Positions 9,870 through 18,034 of a stretch of DNA of 57,668 nt are shown in pieces (within the stretch, counting starts at the first letter, position 1; each line of letters opens with the position of its first letter). Position numbers and translations under genes: made by a program. The stretch lies in contig CAVYQS010000001.1 in assembly GCA_963770765.1 (NCBI GenBank), forward strand, positions 1 through 57,668, given 5' to 3'. Origin of the DNA: CAVPCY01 sp963770765. Its GTDB lineage: Bacteria > Actinomycetota > Coriobacteriia > Anaerosomatales > PHET01. The notes beneath the pieces are model-generated. The model ran no database searches. It was not told where the DNA came from and saw nothing but the letters and a program-made list of their open reading frames with translations.

Positions 9870-11108
9870 GTGGGGGTGCCAGACTCGCCCGTCAAGGGCG
9901 GCGACGAGTTCGCCACGGACGGCTTCTTCGCGCCCCGGGCCGATGAGAAGCCGCGTCACGGACCCGATCGTCGTCGCCTCACGTGGCCCCGCCTGCTGTT
10001 GCGCGTGGCGGTCGCGGCGCTCGCGCTTCTCGGCGCCGATGCTCTCGCTGCCAAGACGGTGACCCCTGACACGGTCTTCGAGGATGCGTACCGTCTGCCG
10101 GCGGCGCTGCCTACCGCGGACATCGCCCGGTTCGCACACTCCATCCATGCCGCGTCCCTGTCGCCCGGCGGCCCTCCGATAGTGGTCTTCCTCGGAGCCT
10201 CCCCCACGTGGGGTCACCGCATCGCCGACCCGCGCAACACGTTTCCCGCCGCGTTCGAGTCGGCCGCCCGACGTGGCGGATGGCCCAACACGGCCTACAA
10301 CCTCGCGAGCAACGGCCAGTTCGTCTCGGACCAGTACTTCATCGCCAAGCGCGTCGCTCCCGATTCAGACGTCGTCTTCGTCCAGCTCACGTACCACACC
10401 TTCAGCGCAGCGGCGCGTGAGGGCCTCGCCATGCGTTACCCGGAGCTTCCCGCTCTTCTTGAGGTCGACGTATCCCCTTCTGAGGCGGTGCTCGCCGGAG
10501 TCGAACCCTTCTCGACCGACGACGCGTCCTCACGAGCGAGCGAGGTTCTCGGGAGTCGCTGGCTTCTGTGGCGCGAACGCGACGCGCTGAACCGCGCGCT
10601 GTTCGGGGGCACGCCACAAGCGCTGCTCGCCCGTGAAGCCGCATCGGAAGACACCTCGCTGACAAGCCTGCCCGACGACGCCGCGCAAGACGGCTTCGCA
10701 TCGTTCGAGGACCTCGATCCCGAACGCAGGTTCATCGCGATCGACCGGTACGCCGCGGACTCGTCGTTCGACATCGACTCCAACGACTCGGAGATGCGGT
10801 TCTTGCGAAAGCTCGTCGCGCTGCTCGCGTCGCACGACAAGAAGGCCGTCTTCTTCATGGCGCCACTCAACCGCACGCTGATCGAGGAGTACGAGCTGAT
10901 CGACCCCGAACAGTACCGGGCCAACACCGATTCGATCCGCTCGGCGGTCGCCGAGGGCGGCTTTCTCTTCCTCGACTTCAACACGGGTCCGTCCAGACTC
11001 GGACCCGACCGGTTCGCCGACATCAGTCACACGACCGACGAAGGTGGACGCGAGACCGGCTCGCTGCTGTTCGAAGAGGCCCGTGACTATCTGGAGGGCC
11101 GACCGTGA
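9870..11108 (+). CDS. Membrane-anchored SGNH-family acyltransferase partner of MBOAT
   Basis: Predicted extracytoplasmic transferase that moves an acyl group to a cell-surface polymer. The 412-residue product has one N-terminal membrane helix (LLLRVAVAALALLGADALAA) and then an SGNH/GDSL fold. The nucleophile Ser is in VVFLGASPTWG (about residue 111), Asn/Gly are in YNLASNGQF, and the Asp-His pair is in DISH near residues 384-387. This layout matches DltD/AlgJ-like partners of MBOAT proteins. The GTG at 9870 lies 13 bases after GGAGGAAG; GTG at 9876 is an alternative. It overlaps the MBOAT gene as GTGA, marking the start of a three-gene operon. Confidence 0.8.
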   Translation: MGVPDSPVKGGDEFATDGFFAPRADEKPRHGPDRRRLTWPRLLLRVAVAALALLGADALAAKTVTPDTVFEDAYRLPAALPTADIARFAHSIHAASLSPGGPPIVVFLGASPTWGHRIADPRNTFPAAFESAARRGGWPNTAYNLASNGQFVSDQYFIAKRVAPDSDVVFVQLTYHTFSAAAREGLAMRYPELPALLEVDVSPSEAVLAGVEPFSTDDASSRASEVLGSRWLLWRERDALNRALFGGTPQALLAREAASEDTSLTSLPDDAAQDGFASFEDLDPERRFIAIDRYAADSSFDIDSNDSEMRFLRKLVALLASHDKKAVFFMAPLNRTLIEEYELIDPEQYRANTDSIRSAVAEGGFLFLDFNTGPSRLGPDRFADISHTTDEGGRETGSLLFEEARDYLEGRP

Positions 11109-12313
11109 TCTTCGGTGAGTGGCTCTACAGCCTGCTGCTCGTGACCTCGGCACTCGTCTTCCGGTTCCTGCCGGGCCGAGCCCGCCCCTGGTGGCTCGCC
11201 GCCTGCGGCCTGGCGTTCTACGCCTACTACTCGCAAGCCTTCGTATGGCTCGTGGCCGTCGAGATCGTCGTCGTCTTGGTACTCGTCAGGCACAGCCGCC
11301 GGCATCTCTGGGCGTACGGTTGCGCGCTGATCGTCGCCATCGGACTGCTCGTCGCGTTCAAGTACGGCTGGCTCGTCTCCCGCACGGTATCGACCGGGTT
11401 CGAGACCCTGAGTCTCGGCCGTCTTCCCACGTTCCCCCAGCTTGTCTTGCCGCTGGCCATCTCCTTCTTCACGTTCGAGTTCATCCACTACATCGTCGAT
11501 GCGCGCGCCGGCAAGATCCCCGAGCACACCGCATCGGAGTTCTTCGCGTTCATGCTGTTCTTCCCAACGATGGTCGCCGGTCCCATCAAGCGCTTCCAGG
11601 GCTTCCAGCCCCAGCTCGGCAGCGCCCGAGTGGACCCGCAGGACATCAACGATGGCGTGACGCGCATCGTGTTCGGGTTCGCCAAGAAGCTGTGTATCGC
11701 CGACACCCTGGCCCCGCTCACGACCCCGCTGCTCAGCAGTACGGCGATGGAGGCGGCCACGCGCACCGAGCTTCTCGGCGCCTTGCTGGCCTTCTCGGTG
11801 ATGATCTACATGGACTTCTCGGCGTACTCGGACATCGCGATCGGGTCGGCGAGGCTCTTCGGGATCCGCGTTCCCGAGAACTTCGACTGGCCGTACCTGC
11901 GAGACAACATCGCGCAGTTCTGGCGCCACTGGCACATGTCGCTCACGTCGTGGATCACCGACTACATCTACATCCCGCTCGGTGGCAGCCGCAAGGGGCT
12001 CGCGATGACCGCGCTGAACTCCGTGCTGGCGATGAGCATCTCGGGGCTCTGGCACGGGGCGCAGTGGCACTTCCTCGCATGGGGGGTCTACAACGGGGTT
12101 CTGCTCGCCATCTACCGGGTGTGGTCTGTGGCGCTCAAGCCGCCCCTGCGAGCGAGGTTCGCCGGGGTGCACCGGGGCCCACTCACGCGTGTGCTGGGTG
12201 GCGTGGGTTATGTCGCCGGTGCGTCGGTGACGTTCTCGCTCGTGACGATCGGGTGGGGCCTGTTCGTGATGCCGGTCGAACGCTTCGTCCAGATGATCGG
12301 GAGGCTTCTATGA
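11105..12313 (+). CDS. MBOAT O-acyltransferase (DltB/AlgI-like)
   Basis: Polytopic membrane enzyme that takes an acyl group from a cytoplasmic thioester and passes it across the membrane. The 402-residue protein has about ten hydrophobic segments, the family motif VAGPIKRFQGF, the MDFSAYSDIAIG segment, FWRHWHMSLTSWITDYIYIPLGG with a conserved His, and the catalytic His of SGLWHGAQWHF (about residue 317). The GTG start overlaps the SGNH gene and the stop overlaps the following microprotein gene as ATGA. It does not carry an FxYxxF ending itself (it ends RFVQMIGRLL). The acyl donor is unknown; no DltA or DltC homologue is nearby. Confidence 0.93.
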   Translation: MIFGEWLYSLLLVTSALVFRFLPGRARPWWLAACGLAFYAYYSQAFVWLVAVEIVVVLVLVRHSRRHLWAYGCALIVAIGLLVAFKYGWLVSRTVSTGFETLSLGRLPTFPQLVLPLAISFFTFEFIHYIVDARAGKIPEHTASEFFAFMLFFPTMVAGPIKRFQGFQPQLGSARVDPQDINDGVTRIVFGFAKKLCIADTLAPLTTPLLSSTAMEAATRTELLGALLAFSVMIYMDFSAYSDIAIGSARLFGIRVPENFDWPYLRDNIAQFWRHWHMSLTSWITDYIYIPLGGSRKGLAMTALNSVLAMSISGLWHGAQWHFLAWGVYNGVLLAIYRVWSVALKPPLRARFAGVHRGPLTRVLGGVGYVAGASVTFSLVTIGWGLFVMPVERFVQMIGRLL

Positions 12314-12483
12314 GTGAACCGACTCCGGTGTCAGCGGTGGACGCTGCCACCCCGAGAGGCGCGGCCGTGACGGTGCGCGAGATCGTCACCGACATCGCGG
12401 TGGGGCTCATGTGGGCGGCGCTGGTCGTGGCGATCGTGCTGTTCTCCGGATCGGTGTCCCAGTTCGTCTACGTCGACTTCTAG
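12310..12483 (+). CDS. DltX-like transmembrane microprotein with FxYxxF C-terminus
   Basis: A 57-residue protein: a short polar N-terminus (MSEPTPVSAVDAATPRG), one membrane helix at about residues 29-47, and the C-terminal hexapeptide FVYVDF with Tyr54. With the acidic/polar N-terminus inside, the C-terminus would face outward. In the Dlt pathway the tyrosine of a C-terminal hexapeptide on DltX carries the acyl group from the MBOAT to the SGNH enzyme. The position here, overlapping the MBOAT stop by ATGA and ending the operon, and the FxYxxF ending fit that role. The protein is too short for most annotation pipelines. Real coding is supported by the coupling, the helix and the motif; the acyl cargo is unknown. 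Confidence 0.8.
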   Translation: MSEPTPVSAVDAATPRGAAVTVREIVTDIAVGLMWAALVVAIVLFSGSVSQFVYVDF

Positions 12484-12484
12484 G

Positions 12485-12498
12485 CGCTCCGGGGAGCG
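12485..12498 (+). terminator. Short hairpin after the acylation operon
   Basis: Directly after the microprotein stop, CGCTC-CGGG-GAGCG forms a 5-bp stem in the 31-base gap between convergent genes. There is no U-run, so termination is only suggested by position. Confidence 0.35.
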
Positions 12499-12514
12499 AT
12501 GCCTCTGCGCGCGC

Positions 12515-13711
12515 CTAGCGTTGCGCCCCGGTCACCACGAGCTGCTTGGAGGTACCGTCCGGCAGGATGCTCGCGAGCGCGCTCGCTTCGCCTTGGTACG
12601 AGTTGCCCTCGAAGTACAGCACGCGCCCGTCGGTGCTCCACCCGTAGGGGTAGGCGTCACGACGCGTGGGCAGCGCACTGAACCGGCCGGTCTTCGCATC
12701 GGCGGTCCACAGCCGCGAGTAGGCGTCGTCGCCCATCGCGGCCATGAGCACGGCGGCGCCGTCCGGCGACACGGTGACGTCGACGAGCGCGAAGGCGGGC
12801 GGCTCGAGCGCGATCGACCCGACGCGCTTGCCCCTGAACGCCGGGGCGCCGGCGCGCCACAGCTCCCAGGCACCCTCGGCCTCCCCCGGCCGTGTGAAGA
12901 AGAGCGCGTTGGACGGGCCCCAGCCCCACGACAGTGCCGACCCGCCGCCCCTGACCGCCACCGCCTCACCGCCGGCGACGGGCGCCACGTGCAGCGCACC
13001 CCCCGCGCCGAGTTGGTCGGATTCGCCGTAGGCGACCAGCGAGCCGTCGCGCGAGACGCTCGGCTGAGCGCCGGGGTTCGCGACAGACGCCGGAGCGCCG
13101 CCGGAAGCCGCCACCCGGTGGACGCTCAGCGCGCCATCCCCGGAGGTGTAGGCGAGCCAGCCCGAGTCGGGCGCCCAGGTCGGCGACAGCGCCACAGCAC
13201 CGCTGCCGACGCTGCGCATCGCGCCCGTGGTGGTGTCGAACAGCGAGACCGTGCCCGGTTGCGCCGCGCCCTCCGACACGTCGTAGATGACGGCCAGCGT
13301 GCCACCATCGGGCGACAGCGAATAGACACTGGCTTGCGGCGCCACCGACACGGCACCGGACCCGTCCTGCTCGGCCACGTAGATGCGGCCGCCCAGCACG
13401 AACGCGATGCGCGCGGAGGCAGCGGGCGAGGCGGGCGCGGGCTCGATGGGCGCACCGTCGCCTGCGGACGTGCTGACGGCGCTCGCGGTCGTCTCGCCGC
13501 CGCCATCGACCGGCGAGCTCGGAAGAACGGAAGCCGTGGGTTCGGCGGTCGGCTCGGCGGGCTCGATCTCGGTCTGCTTCGCACCCTGATTCGCGGGATG
13601 CGTCGCCGCCCAGACCCCGAACGCGAGCAGCGCGACGCCCAGCACGCCGCCAAGCACAGCGAGGACGATGCGGCGGGTCCGCGCGCTGTCGCTCGGGACC
13701 TCCACCGTCAC
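12515..13711 (-). CDS. Membrane-anchored beta-propeller (TolB/WD40-like) protein
   Basis: A 398-residue protein with an N-terminal cytoplasmic stub, one membrane helix (IVLAVLGGVLGVALLAFGVWA, residues about 15-35), a Pro/Glu/Thr-rich linker and a C-terminal propeller. Repeats of the TolB kind are visible: VYSLSPDGGTLAVIYD, ALSPTWAPDSGWLAYTSGDG, QPSVSRDGSLVAYGESD and TVSPDGAAVLMAAMGDD. Such proteins bind other proteins or ligands outside the cell; no enzyme motif is seen. The GTG at 13711 is well supported by AAGGAGG eight bases upstream. It follows the isocitrate-type dehydrogenase by 37 bases on the same strand and may be co-transcribed. Confidence 0.8.
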   Translation of the reverse strand: MTVEVPSDSARTRRIVLAVLGGVLGVALLAFGVWAATHPANQGAKQTEIEPAEPTAEPTASVLPSSPVDGGGETTASAVSTSAGDGAPIEPAPASPAASARIAFVLGGRIYVAEQDGSGAVSVAPQASVYSLSPDGGTLAVIYDVSEGAAQPGTVSLFDTTTGAMRSVGSGAVALSPTWAPDSGWLAYTSGDGALSVHRVAASGGAPASVANPGAQPSVSRDGSLVAYGESDQLGAGGALHVAPVAGGEAVAVRGGGSALSWGWGPSNALFFTRPGEAEGAWELWRAGAPAFRGKRVGSIALEPPAFALVDVTVSPDGAAVLMAAMGDDAYSRLWTADAKTGRFSALPTRRDAYPYGWSTDGRVLYFEGNSYQGEASALASILPDGTSKQLVVTGAQR

Positions 13712-13748
13712 CGTCCTCGCCTCCTTCGCAGGTGTTGCTGCGTCCGGT

Positions 13749-14840
13749 CTACAAGGCTTCGATCAGCGCGTCGGCGTACGCCTGCGTGCCCACGGCGCCG
13801 TCGGTGGAACCGGTCACCGAGCGCTTGATGTCGTAGGTGACCCTGTCGCCCGCACCGATCACGGTGCGAACGGCGTTGAGCACGCGGTCCGCGGCCTCGA
13901 CCTCGCCGAGGTGCTTGAGCATGAGCATCGCCGAGAGGATCTCGGCGGTGGGGTTGGCCATGTCCTTGCCGGCGTACTTGGGAGCCGAGCCGTGCACCGG
14001 CTCGAACACCGCGCAGTCGGTTCCTATGTTGGCCCCCATGGCGATCCCCAGACCGCCGATGAGACCGGCCGAGAGGTCGGAGATGATGTCGCCATACAGG
14101 TTGGGGAGCACGAGGACATCCCACCACTCGGGGTGCAAGACGAGCTGCATGCACGTCGCGTCCACGATGTAGTCCTCGAACTCGATGCCCGAATCCTTGT
14201 ACTCCTCGGCGACCTGGCGGGCGACCTTGAGGAACAGGCCGTCGCTCATCTTGAGGATGTTGGCCTTGTGCACCGCCGTGACCTTCTTGCGGCCGTTGGC
14301 GATCGCGTAGTCGAAGGCGTAGCGCACGATGCGCTCGGTGCCGGTGATCGAGATGGGCTTGAGCGAGAGGCCCGAGTCGGGCCGGATGACGCCCGCGCCG
14401 CGCTCGGCCGCGAACCTGATGAGGTCGGCGGCGTCCTCGGAGCCCTGCTCGAACTCGATGCCGGCGTAGAGGTCCTCGGTGTTCTCACGCACGATGACGA
14501 TGTCGATGTCGTCGTAGCGCGCTCCCGATCCCGGGATCGTGAACGCGGGCCGCAGGCAGGCGTAGAGGTCGAGCTCCTTGCGGATCGCGACGTTGACGCT
14601 CCGGAAGCCGGTACCGACCGGCGTGGTGATCGGGCCCTTGATGGCGACCTTGTTCTTGCGGATCGAGTCGAGGGTGGACCCCGGCAGCGGTGTGCCGTAC
14701 TTGTCGATGAGGTCTGCGCCGGCCTCGGCGATCTCCCACGCGATGTCGACGCCGGTCGCTTCGACCACGCGGGTCATCGCGGTGGTGAGCTCGGGTCCGA
14801 TGCCGTCGCCGGGGATGAGGGTCACGGTGTGCTTGGACAT
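13749..14840 (-). CDS. Isocitrate-type NAD(P)-dependent decarboxylating dehydrogenase
   Basis: Beta-decarboxylating dehydrogenase of 363 residues (isocitrate/isopropylmalate superfamily). The substrate loop reads FRSVNVAIRKELDLYACLRP (from Phe79; Ser81, Asn83, Arg87, Arg97). The Ser/Asn pattern is typical of isocitrate dehydrogenase, whereas isopropylmalate enzymes carry Glu/Leu there. Other family features are GDGIGPEL near the N-terminus, the VRENTEDLYAGIE block, YGDIISDLSAGLIGGLG and the cofactor segment EPVHGSAPKYAGKDMANP. Its length is close to NAD-type IDH. It lies in a leu-like cluster where LeuB would be expected, so 3-isopropylmalate or homoisocitrate cannot be excluded, but isocitrate fits the residues best. 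Confidence 0.88.
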   Translation of the reverse strand: MSKHTVTLIPGDGIGPELTTAMTRVVEATGVDIAWEIAEAGADLIDKYGTPLPGSTLDSIRKNKVAIKGPITTPVGTGFRSVNVAIRKELDLYACLRPAFTIPGSGARYDDIDIVIVRENTEDLYAGIEFEQGSEDAADLIRFAAERGAGVIRPDSGLSLKPISITGTERIVRYAFDYAIANGRKKVTAVHKANILKMSDGLFLKVARQVAEEYKDSGIEFEDYIVDATCMQLVLHPEWWDVLVLPNLYGDIISDLSAGLIGGLGIAMGANIGTDCAVFEPVHGSAPKYAGKDMANPTAEILSAMLMLKHLGEVEAADRVLNAVRTVIGAGDRVTYDIKRSVTGSTDGAVGTQAYADALIEAL

Positions 14841-14895
14841 GCGTGTGAGTGCCTTTCGGGTCGAGTTCAGGTGATGGTGAAGGTCAGCCCGTCCA

Positions 14896-15555
14896 CTACG
14901 AGCTTGGCGGGGTCGGCTTCTTACGGCCGCGCTTCTTGGGTGCGCACGCGACGATGCGGCCGGCGCGGCGCTTGAGCAGCCCCTTGCCGTTCTCGGCGTC
15001 GAACGCGAACAGCTCGGCGGCCGCGAGTTTGACGTCGTCGGAGGCGTTGCCGCTGACCATGCGGTAGAGCCCCGACATCATCGCCGGGAACTCCGAATCA
15101 CCGTGGTAGCACCGCACGGCGTCCGAGATGAGCGGCCACACGCGCTCGGAGCGCGTGGCGGTGGTGGCGCCGTACGACGTCATCAGCCGAAACGCGGCCA
15201 GCCTCACGGTGCCCGACTCCTCGTCATGGAGCGCCGTCTCCGCGCCCGCGAGCGCCTTGTCCACGAGCCGGGCGTCGACCGACACCAGCTTGTCGAAGAC
15301 GCCGAGGACCTCCCAGCGCGTCTGAGACTCGGGCCGGTGGAGCGCATCGGCGAGTTCGCCCGCGTACGGCTTGAGCAAGACCGCGTCGTGCAGAGCGACT
15401 TCATGGACGACCGAGGCGGCGAACTGCCTGCTGCGGCGATCCTCGCCGGCGAGGGCGGTCACGACCGCAGTCAGCATGGCCGGCTCGGTCAGGCAGCGCT
15501 CTGCGATCTTCGACTTGTCGTCATCGGGAGTGAACGTGGGAGCGTGTTGTGCCAT
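14896..15555 (-). CDS. HEAT-repeat-like protein
   Basis: A 219-residue soluble protein made of helical pairs: ALAGEDRRSRQFAASVVHEVA, ELADALHRPESQTRWEVLGVF, ALHDEESGTVRLAAFRLMTSYG and further similar units, in the style of HEAT/ARM repeats. The C-terminus is basic (APKKRGRKKP), which could bind nucleic acid or a partner. No catalytic motif is seen. It is preceded by a TATAAT-type element and two hairpins and followed after 55 bases by the isocitrate-type dehydrogenase. A second protein of similar style is at 37090. Function unknown; it is probably a protein-interaction scaffold. Confidence 0.65.
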   Translation of the reverse strand: MAQHAPTFTPDDDKSKIAERCLTEPAMLTAVVTALAGEDRRSRQFAASVVHEVALHDAVLLKPYAGELADALHRPESQTRWEVLGVFDKLVSVDARLVDKALAGAETALHDEESGTVRLAAFRLMTSYGATTATRSERVWPLISDAVRCYHGDSEFPAMMSGLYRMVSGNASDDVKLAAAELFAFDAENGKGLLKRRAGRIVACAPKKRGRKKPTPPSS

Positions 15556-15598
15556 GGGAGACTCCGAAGTCAGAGGGGTTCGGTCGCCTGGCGCACGA

Positions 15599-15642
15599 CA
15601 GCCCGACGGGCTGCGGTGCGGCGCAGGCGCCGCGGCATTATA
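15599..15642 (-). promoter_or_regulatory. TATAAT element and two leader hairpins
   Basis: On the minus strand TATAAT (15642-15637) begins 37 bases after the ACT gene stop. It is followed by two strong GC stems in the gap before the HEAT-like gene: 15618-15633 (GCGGCGC/GCGCCGC) and 15599-15613 (CAGCCCG/CGGGCTG). The -35 is poor (only TGA-like bases). The element suggests separate transcription of the HEAT-like gene and dehydrogenase. The hairpins could instead end the upstream transcript. Confidence 0.5.
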
Positions 15643-15678
15643 GCAGACGGCCGCCGCGGCTCAGGGTCTGGGCGAACA

Positions 15679-16206
15679 TCACGCGGGAGTCACCTCGACA
15701 TCGACGTTCGATACGGCGCCCGCCTCGGCGAGCGTGTCCATCCAGTCGCCCTCGGCCACCTCGGGCGGAACCACCACGAGCGCGGTCATCGTGAAGAGCG
15801 TCGCGCCGCTCACCGACGCTTCTGTCGTGCCCGTCTCGGCCGACTCGATGCTGATCCCCTGCTGCGACAGCCCGCGCGCGATCTCGTGAACGATCCCTTC
15901 GTGATCGGCCCCGCGGACTTCGATCCGATAGGACTTCCACCCGGTTCGCGACTCACCCGAGGACTCCTTGGTCGCGGACAACGTCGCTTTGTAGCCCTGT
16001 CCGGTGAGCGGCTCGAGTGCGGTCTCGACATCGGCGGCGCGCTCCTCGGGCACACTCGCGAGCATCAGGACCGCGAACTCGCCGCCGAGTCGCTGCATCT
16101 TGCTGGTGTCCACGTTGGCGCCCACGTCGAGCAACGCCTTGGTGACCTCCTCGACGATGCCCACCCGGTCGGGCCCGGTCAGGGTGAGTACCATGCTCAC
16201 GCTCAT
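15679..16206 (-). CDS. Tandem ACT-domain protein (GcvR-like)
   Basis: A 175-residue protein of two ACT domains: residues about 1-85 (VLTLTGPDRVGIVEEVTKALLDVGANVDTSKMQRLGGEF) and about 90-175 (YRIEVRGADHEGIVHEIARGLSQQGISIESAETGT). This matches the GcvR/tandem-ACT family, small proteins that bind amino acids and regulate partners. There is no DNA-binding or catalytic domain. It sits 10 bases after the dehydratase small subunit gene, so it may sense an amino acid product of this operon (for example leucine, glutamate or glycine); which one is not evident. Confidence 0.85.
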   Translation of the reverse strand: MSVSMVLTLTGPDRVGIVEEVTKALLDVGANVDTSKMQRLGGEFAVLMLASVPEERAADVETALEPLTGQGYKATLSATKESSGESRTGWKSYRIEVRGADHEGIVHEIARGLSQQGISIESAETGTTEASVSGATLFTMTALVVVPPEVAEGDWMDTLAEAGAVSNVDVEVTPA

Positions 16207-16216
16207 CAGCGTTCTC

Positions 16217-16717
16217 CTAGAGGTTGAAGCCGCCGTGCTTCTTGAAGTGCTCGACCAGGCCGCCGTCGGCCAGCAGTTGGGCCATCACGCCGGGCAAGGG
16301 CGGGAACGGGATGTCTGTACCCTTAGTCACGTTCTTCAGCACGCCGGACTCGAGATCGACCACGAGCTCGTCGCCGTCGTCGATCAGATCGGTGTCGCAT
16401 TCGATGACCGGCAGGCCGGTGTTGATCGCGTTGCGGTAGAAGATGCGAGCGAAGCTCTTGGCGATGACCGCACGCGTGTTGCTGTGGATCAGCACCAGCG
16501 GCGCCTGCTCGCGGCTCGAACCCATGCCGAAGTTCGTGCCGGCCACGAGGAAGCCTCCCTCCGGCTTGACCTTCTCGTAGTAGTCCGGGTCGAGCTCCTC
16601 CATGGCATGGACCGCCATGCCCTCCATGTCCGCGGACTTGAACTTGTACTTGCCGCTGATGATGTAGTCGGTGTTGATGTCGTCGCCGTACTTGAAGGCC
16701 TTGGCCGTGAGTTCCAT
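16217..16717 (-). CDS. leuD: Isopropylmalate/homoaconitate-type dehydratase, small subunit
   Basis: Swivelling small subunit (166 residues) of an aconitase-family hydro-lyase. It has GDDINTDYIISG near the N-terminus and the conserved NFGMGSSREQAP at about residues 62-73. The substrate-recognition loop reads YKFK (residues 24-27), where archaeal isopropylmalate or homoaconitate small subunits, as I recall, carry YLxx forms, so specificity is open. Short length and sequence match the archaeal-type LeuD rather than the 200-residue enterobacterial type. The ATG at 16717 follows AAGGAGT; the gene lies 26 bases after the large subunit. In an alternative reading the pair acts as the aconitase of a citrate pathway. 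Confidence 0.88.
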   Translation of the reverse strand: MELTAKAFKYGDDINTDYIISGKYKFKSADMEGMAVHAMEELDPDYYEKVKPEGGFLVAGTNFGMGSSREQAPLVLIHSNTRAVIAKSFARIFYRNAINTGLPVIECDTDLIDDGDELVVDLESGVLKNVTKGTDIPFPPLPGVMAQLLADGGLVEHFKKHGGFNL

Positions 16718-16743
16718 GTCTGTCTGACTCCTTCTCTCGCGGC

Positions 16744-18006
16744 CTAGCCCGCGAAGTACTTCCGCGGGTCGGTGATCTTGCCTTCGATGACCGAGGCGGC
16801 CACGGTGGCCGGGCTGCCCAGGTAGATGAACGAGTTGCTGTTGCCCATGCGCCCCTTGAAGTTGCGGTTGGCCGTCGAGATCACGTTCTCGCCGTTCGAA
16901 GGCACGCCGTTGTGGGTGCCCACGCACGGTCCGCAGCCCGGAGTGACCAGCGCCGCTCCGGCCTCGACGAGCGTCTGCACGTAGCCGGCCGCGATGGCGT
17001 CGAGCAGGATCTGCCGAGAAGCCGGCGCCACGATGAAGCGGACGTCCGGGTGGACCTTGCGGCCCTTGAGGATGCTCGCGGCGATCGCGAAGTCCTCGAG
17101 GCGGCCGTTGGTGCAGGTGCCCAAGACGCCCTCTGCGATCGGCGTGCCCTCGACCTCTTCGATGGGGCTCACGTTGTCGACGGCGTGCGGCTTGGCGACC
17201 TGCGGGCCGATCTGCGACGCATCGAAGACGAGCTCGCTGTCGTAGACCGCGTCGGCATCGGCGCTCTGGGGGTGCGGGACCTTGTCGCCTCGACCCTCGA
17301 ACCACGCCATCGTCTTGTCGTCGGCCTCCATCAGGCCCGCCTTCGCGCCGACCTCGATGGCCATGTTCGAGATCGTCATGCGTGCCTCGACCGAGAGCCG
17401 CTCGATGACCGGCCCATGGAACTCGATCGCCTGGTACGTCGCACCGTCGGCACCGATCGTGCCGGCCAGATGGAGGACGAGGTCCTTCGAGAAGACACCG
17501 GGCTGCAGCTCGCCGTCGTAGGTGACCTTCATCGTGTCGGGCACCTTGAACCACAGCTTGCCCGACGCCATCGCCGCCGCGCCGTCGGTCGAGCCGACGC
17601 CGGTCGAGAAGACGTTGATCGCGCCGTAGGTGCACGTGTGCGAGTCGCAGCCCACCATGAGGTCTCCGGCGACGACGTGACCCTTCTCGGGGATGAGCTG
17701 GTGGCACACGCCCTCGCCCACGTCGTAGACGGTCGCGCCGGTCTGCTTGCCGAACTCGCGCATCATCGTGTGGAGCGCCGAGACACCCTCGATCGGCGAC
17801 GGCGAGCTGTGGTCCATGACGACGGCGACCTTCGTGGGGTCGAAGACCCGGGTGACGCCCATGCGCTCGAGGGCCTTGATGGCGAGTGGCGACGTGCCGT
17901 CCTGGCCCATCACGAAGTCGACGTCGGCGACGACGATGTCACCGGCGCGCGCGTCTGAACCGGAGTGTGCCGAGAAGATCTTCTCGGCGATGGTCTTACC
18001 GGGCAT
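16744..18006 (-). CDS. leuC: Isopropylmalate/homoaconitate-type dehydratase, large subunit
   Basis: [4Fe-4S] large subunit of 420 residues, archaeal LeuC/HacA type. Cluster ligands are Cys298 (GTCTNGR), Cys358 and Cys361 (PGCGPC). VGCDSHTCTYGA (118-129) and MDHSSPSP replace the bacterial LeuC wording. It would interconvert 2- and 3-hydroxy tricarboxylates through dehydration: isopropylmalate in leucine synthesis, or citrate/homocitrate if the neighbouring synthase and isocitrate-type dehydrogenase define the pathway. It is located 28 bases after the synthase gene and upstream of the small subunit; all are co-oriented and closely spaced, so a single transcript is expected. Confidence 0.9.
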   Translation of the reverse strand: MPGKTIAEKIFSAHSGSDARAGDIVVADVDFVMGQDGTSPLAIKALERMGVTRVFDPTKVAVVMDHSSPSPIEGVSALHTMMREFGKQTGATVYDVGEGVCHQLIPEKGHVVAGDLMVGCDSHTCTYGAINVFSTGVGSTDGAAAMASGKLWFKVPDTMKVTYDGELQPGVFSKDLVLHLAGTIGADGATYQAIEFHGPVIERLSVEARMTISNMAIEVGAKAGLMEADDKTMAWFEGRGDKVPHPQSADADAVYDSELVFDASQIGPQVAKPHAVDNVSPIEEVEGTPIAEGVLGTCTNGRLEDFAIAASILKGRKVHPDVRFIVAPASRQILLDAIAAGYVQTLVEAGAALVTPGCGPCVGTHNGVPSNGENVISTANRNFKGRMGNSNSFIYLGSPATVAASVIEGKITDPRKYFAG

Positions 18007-18034
18007 GCGGGTCGTCCTTCCTTCGGGTGCGGTG

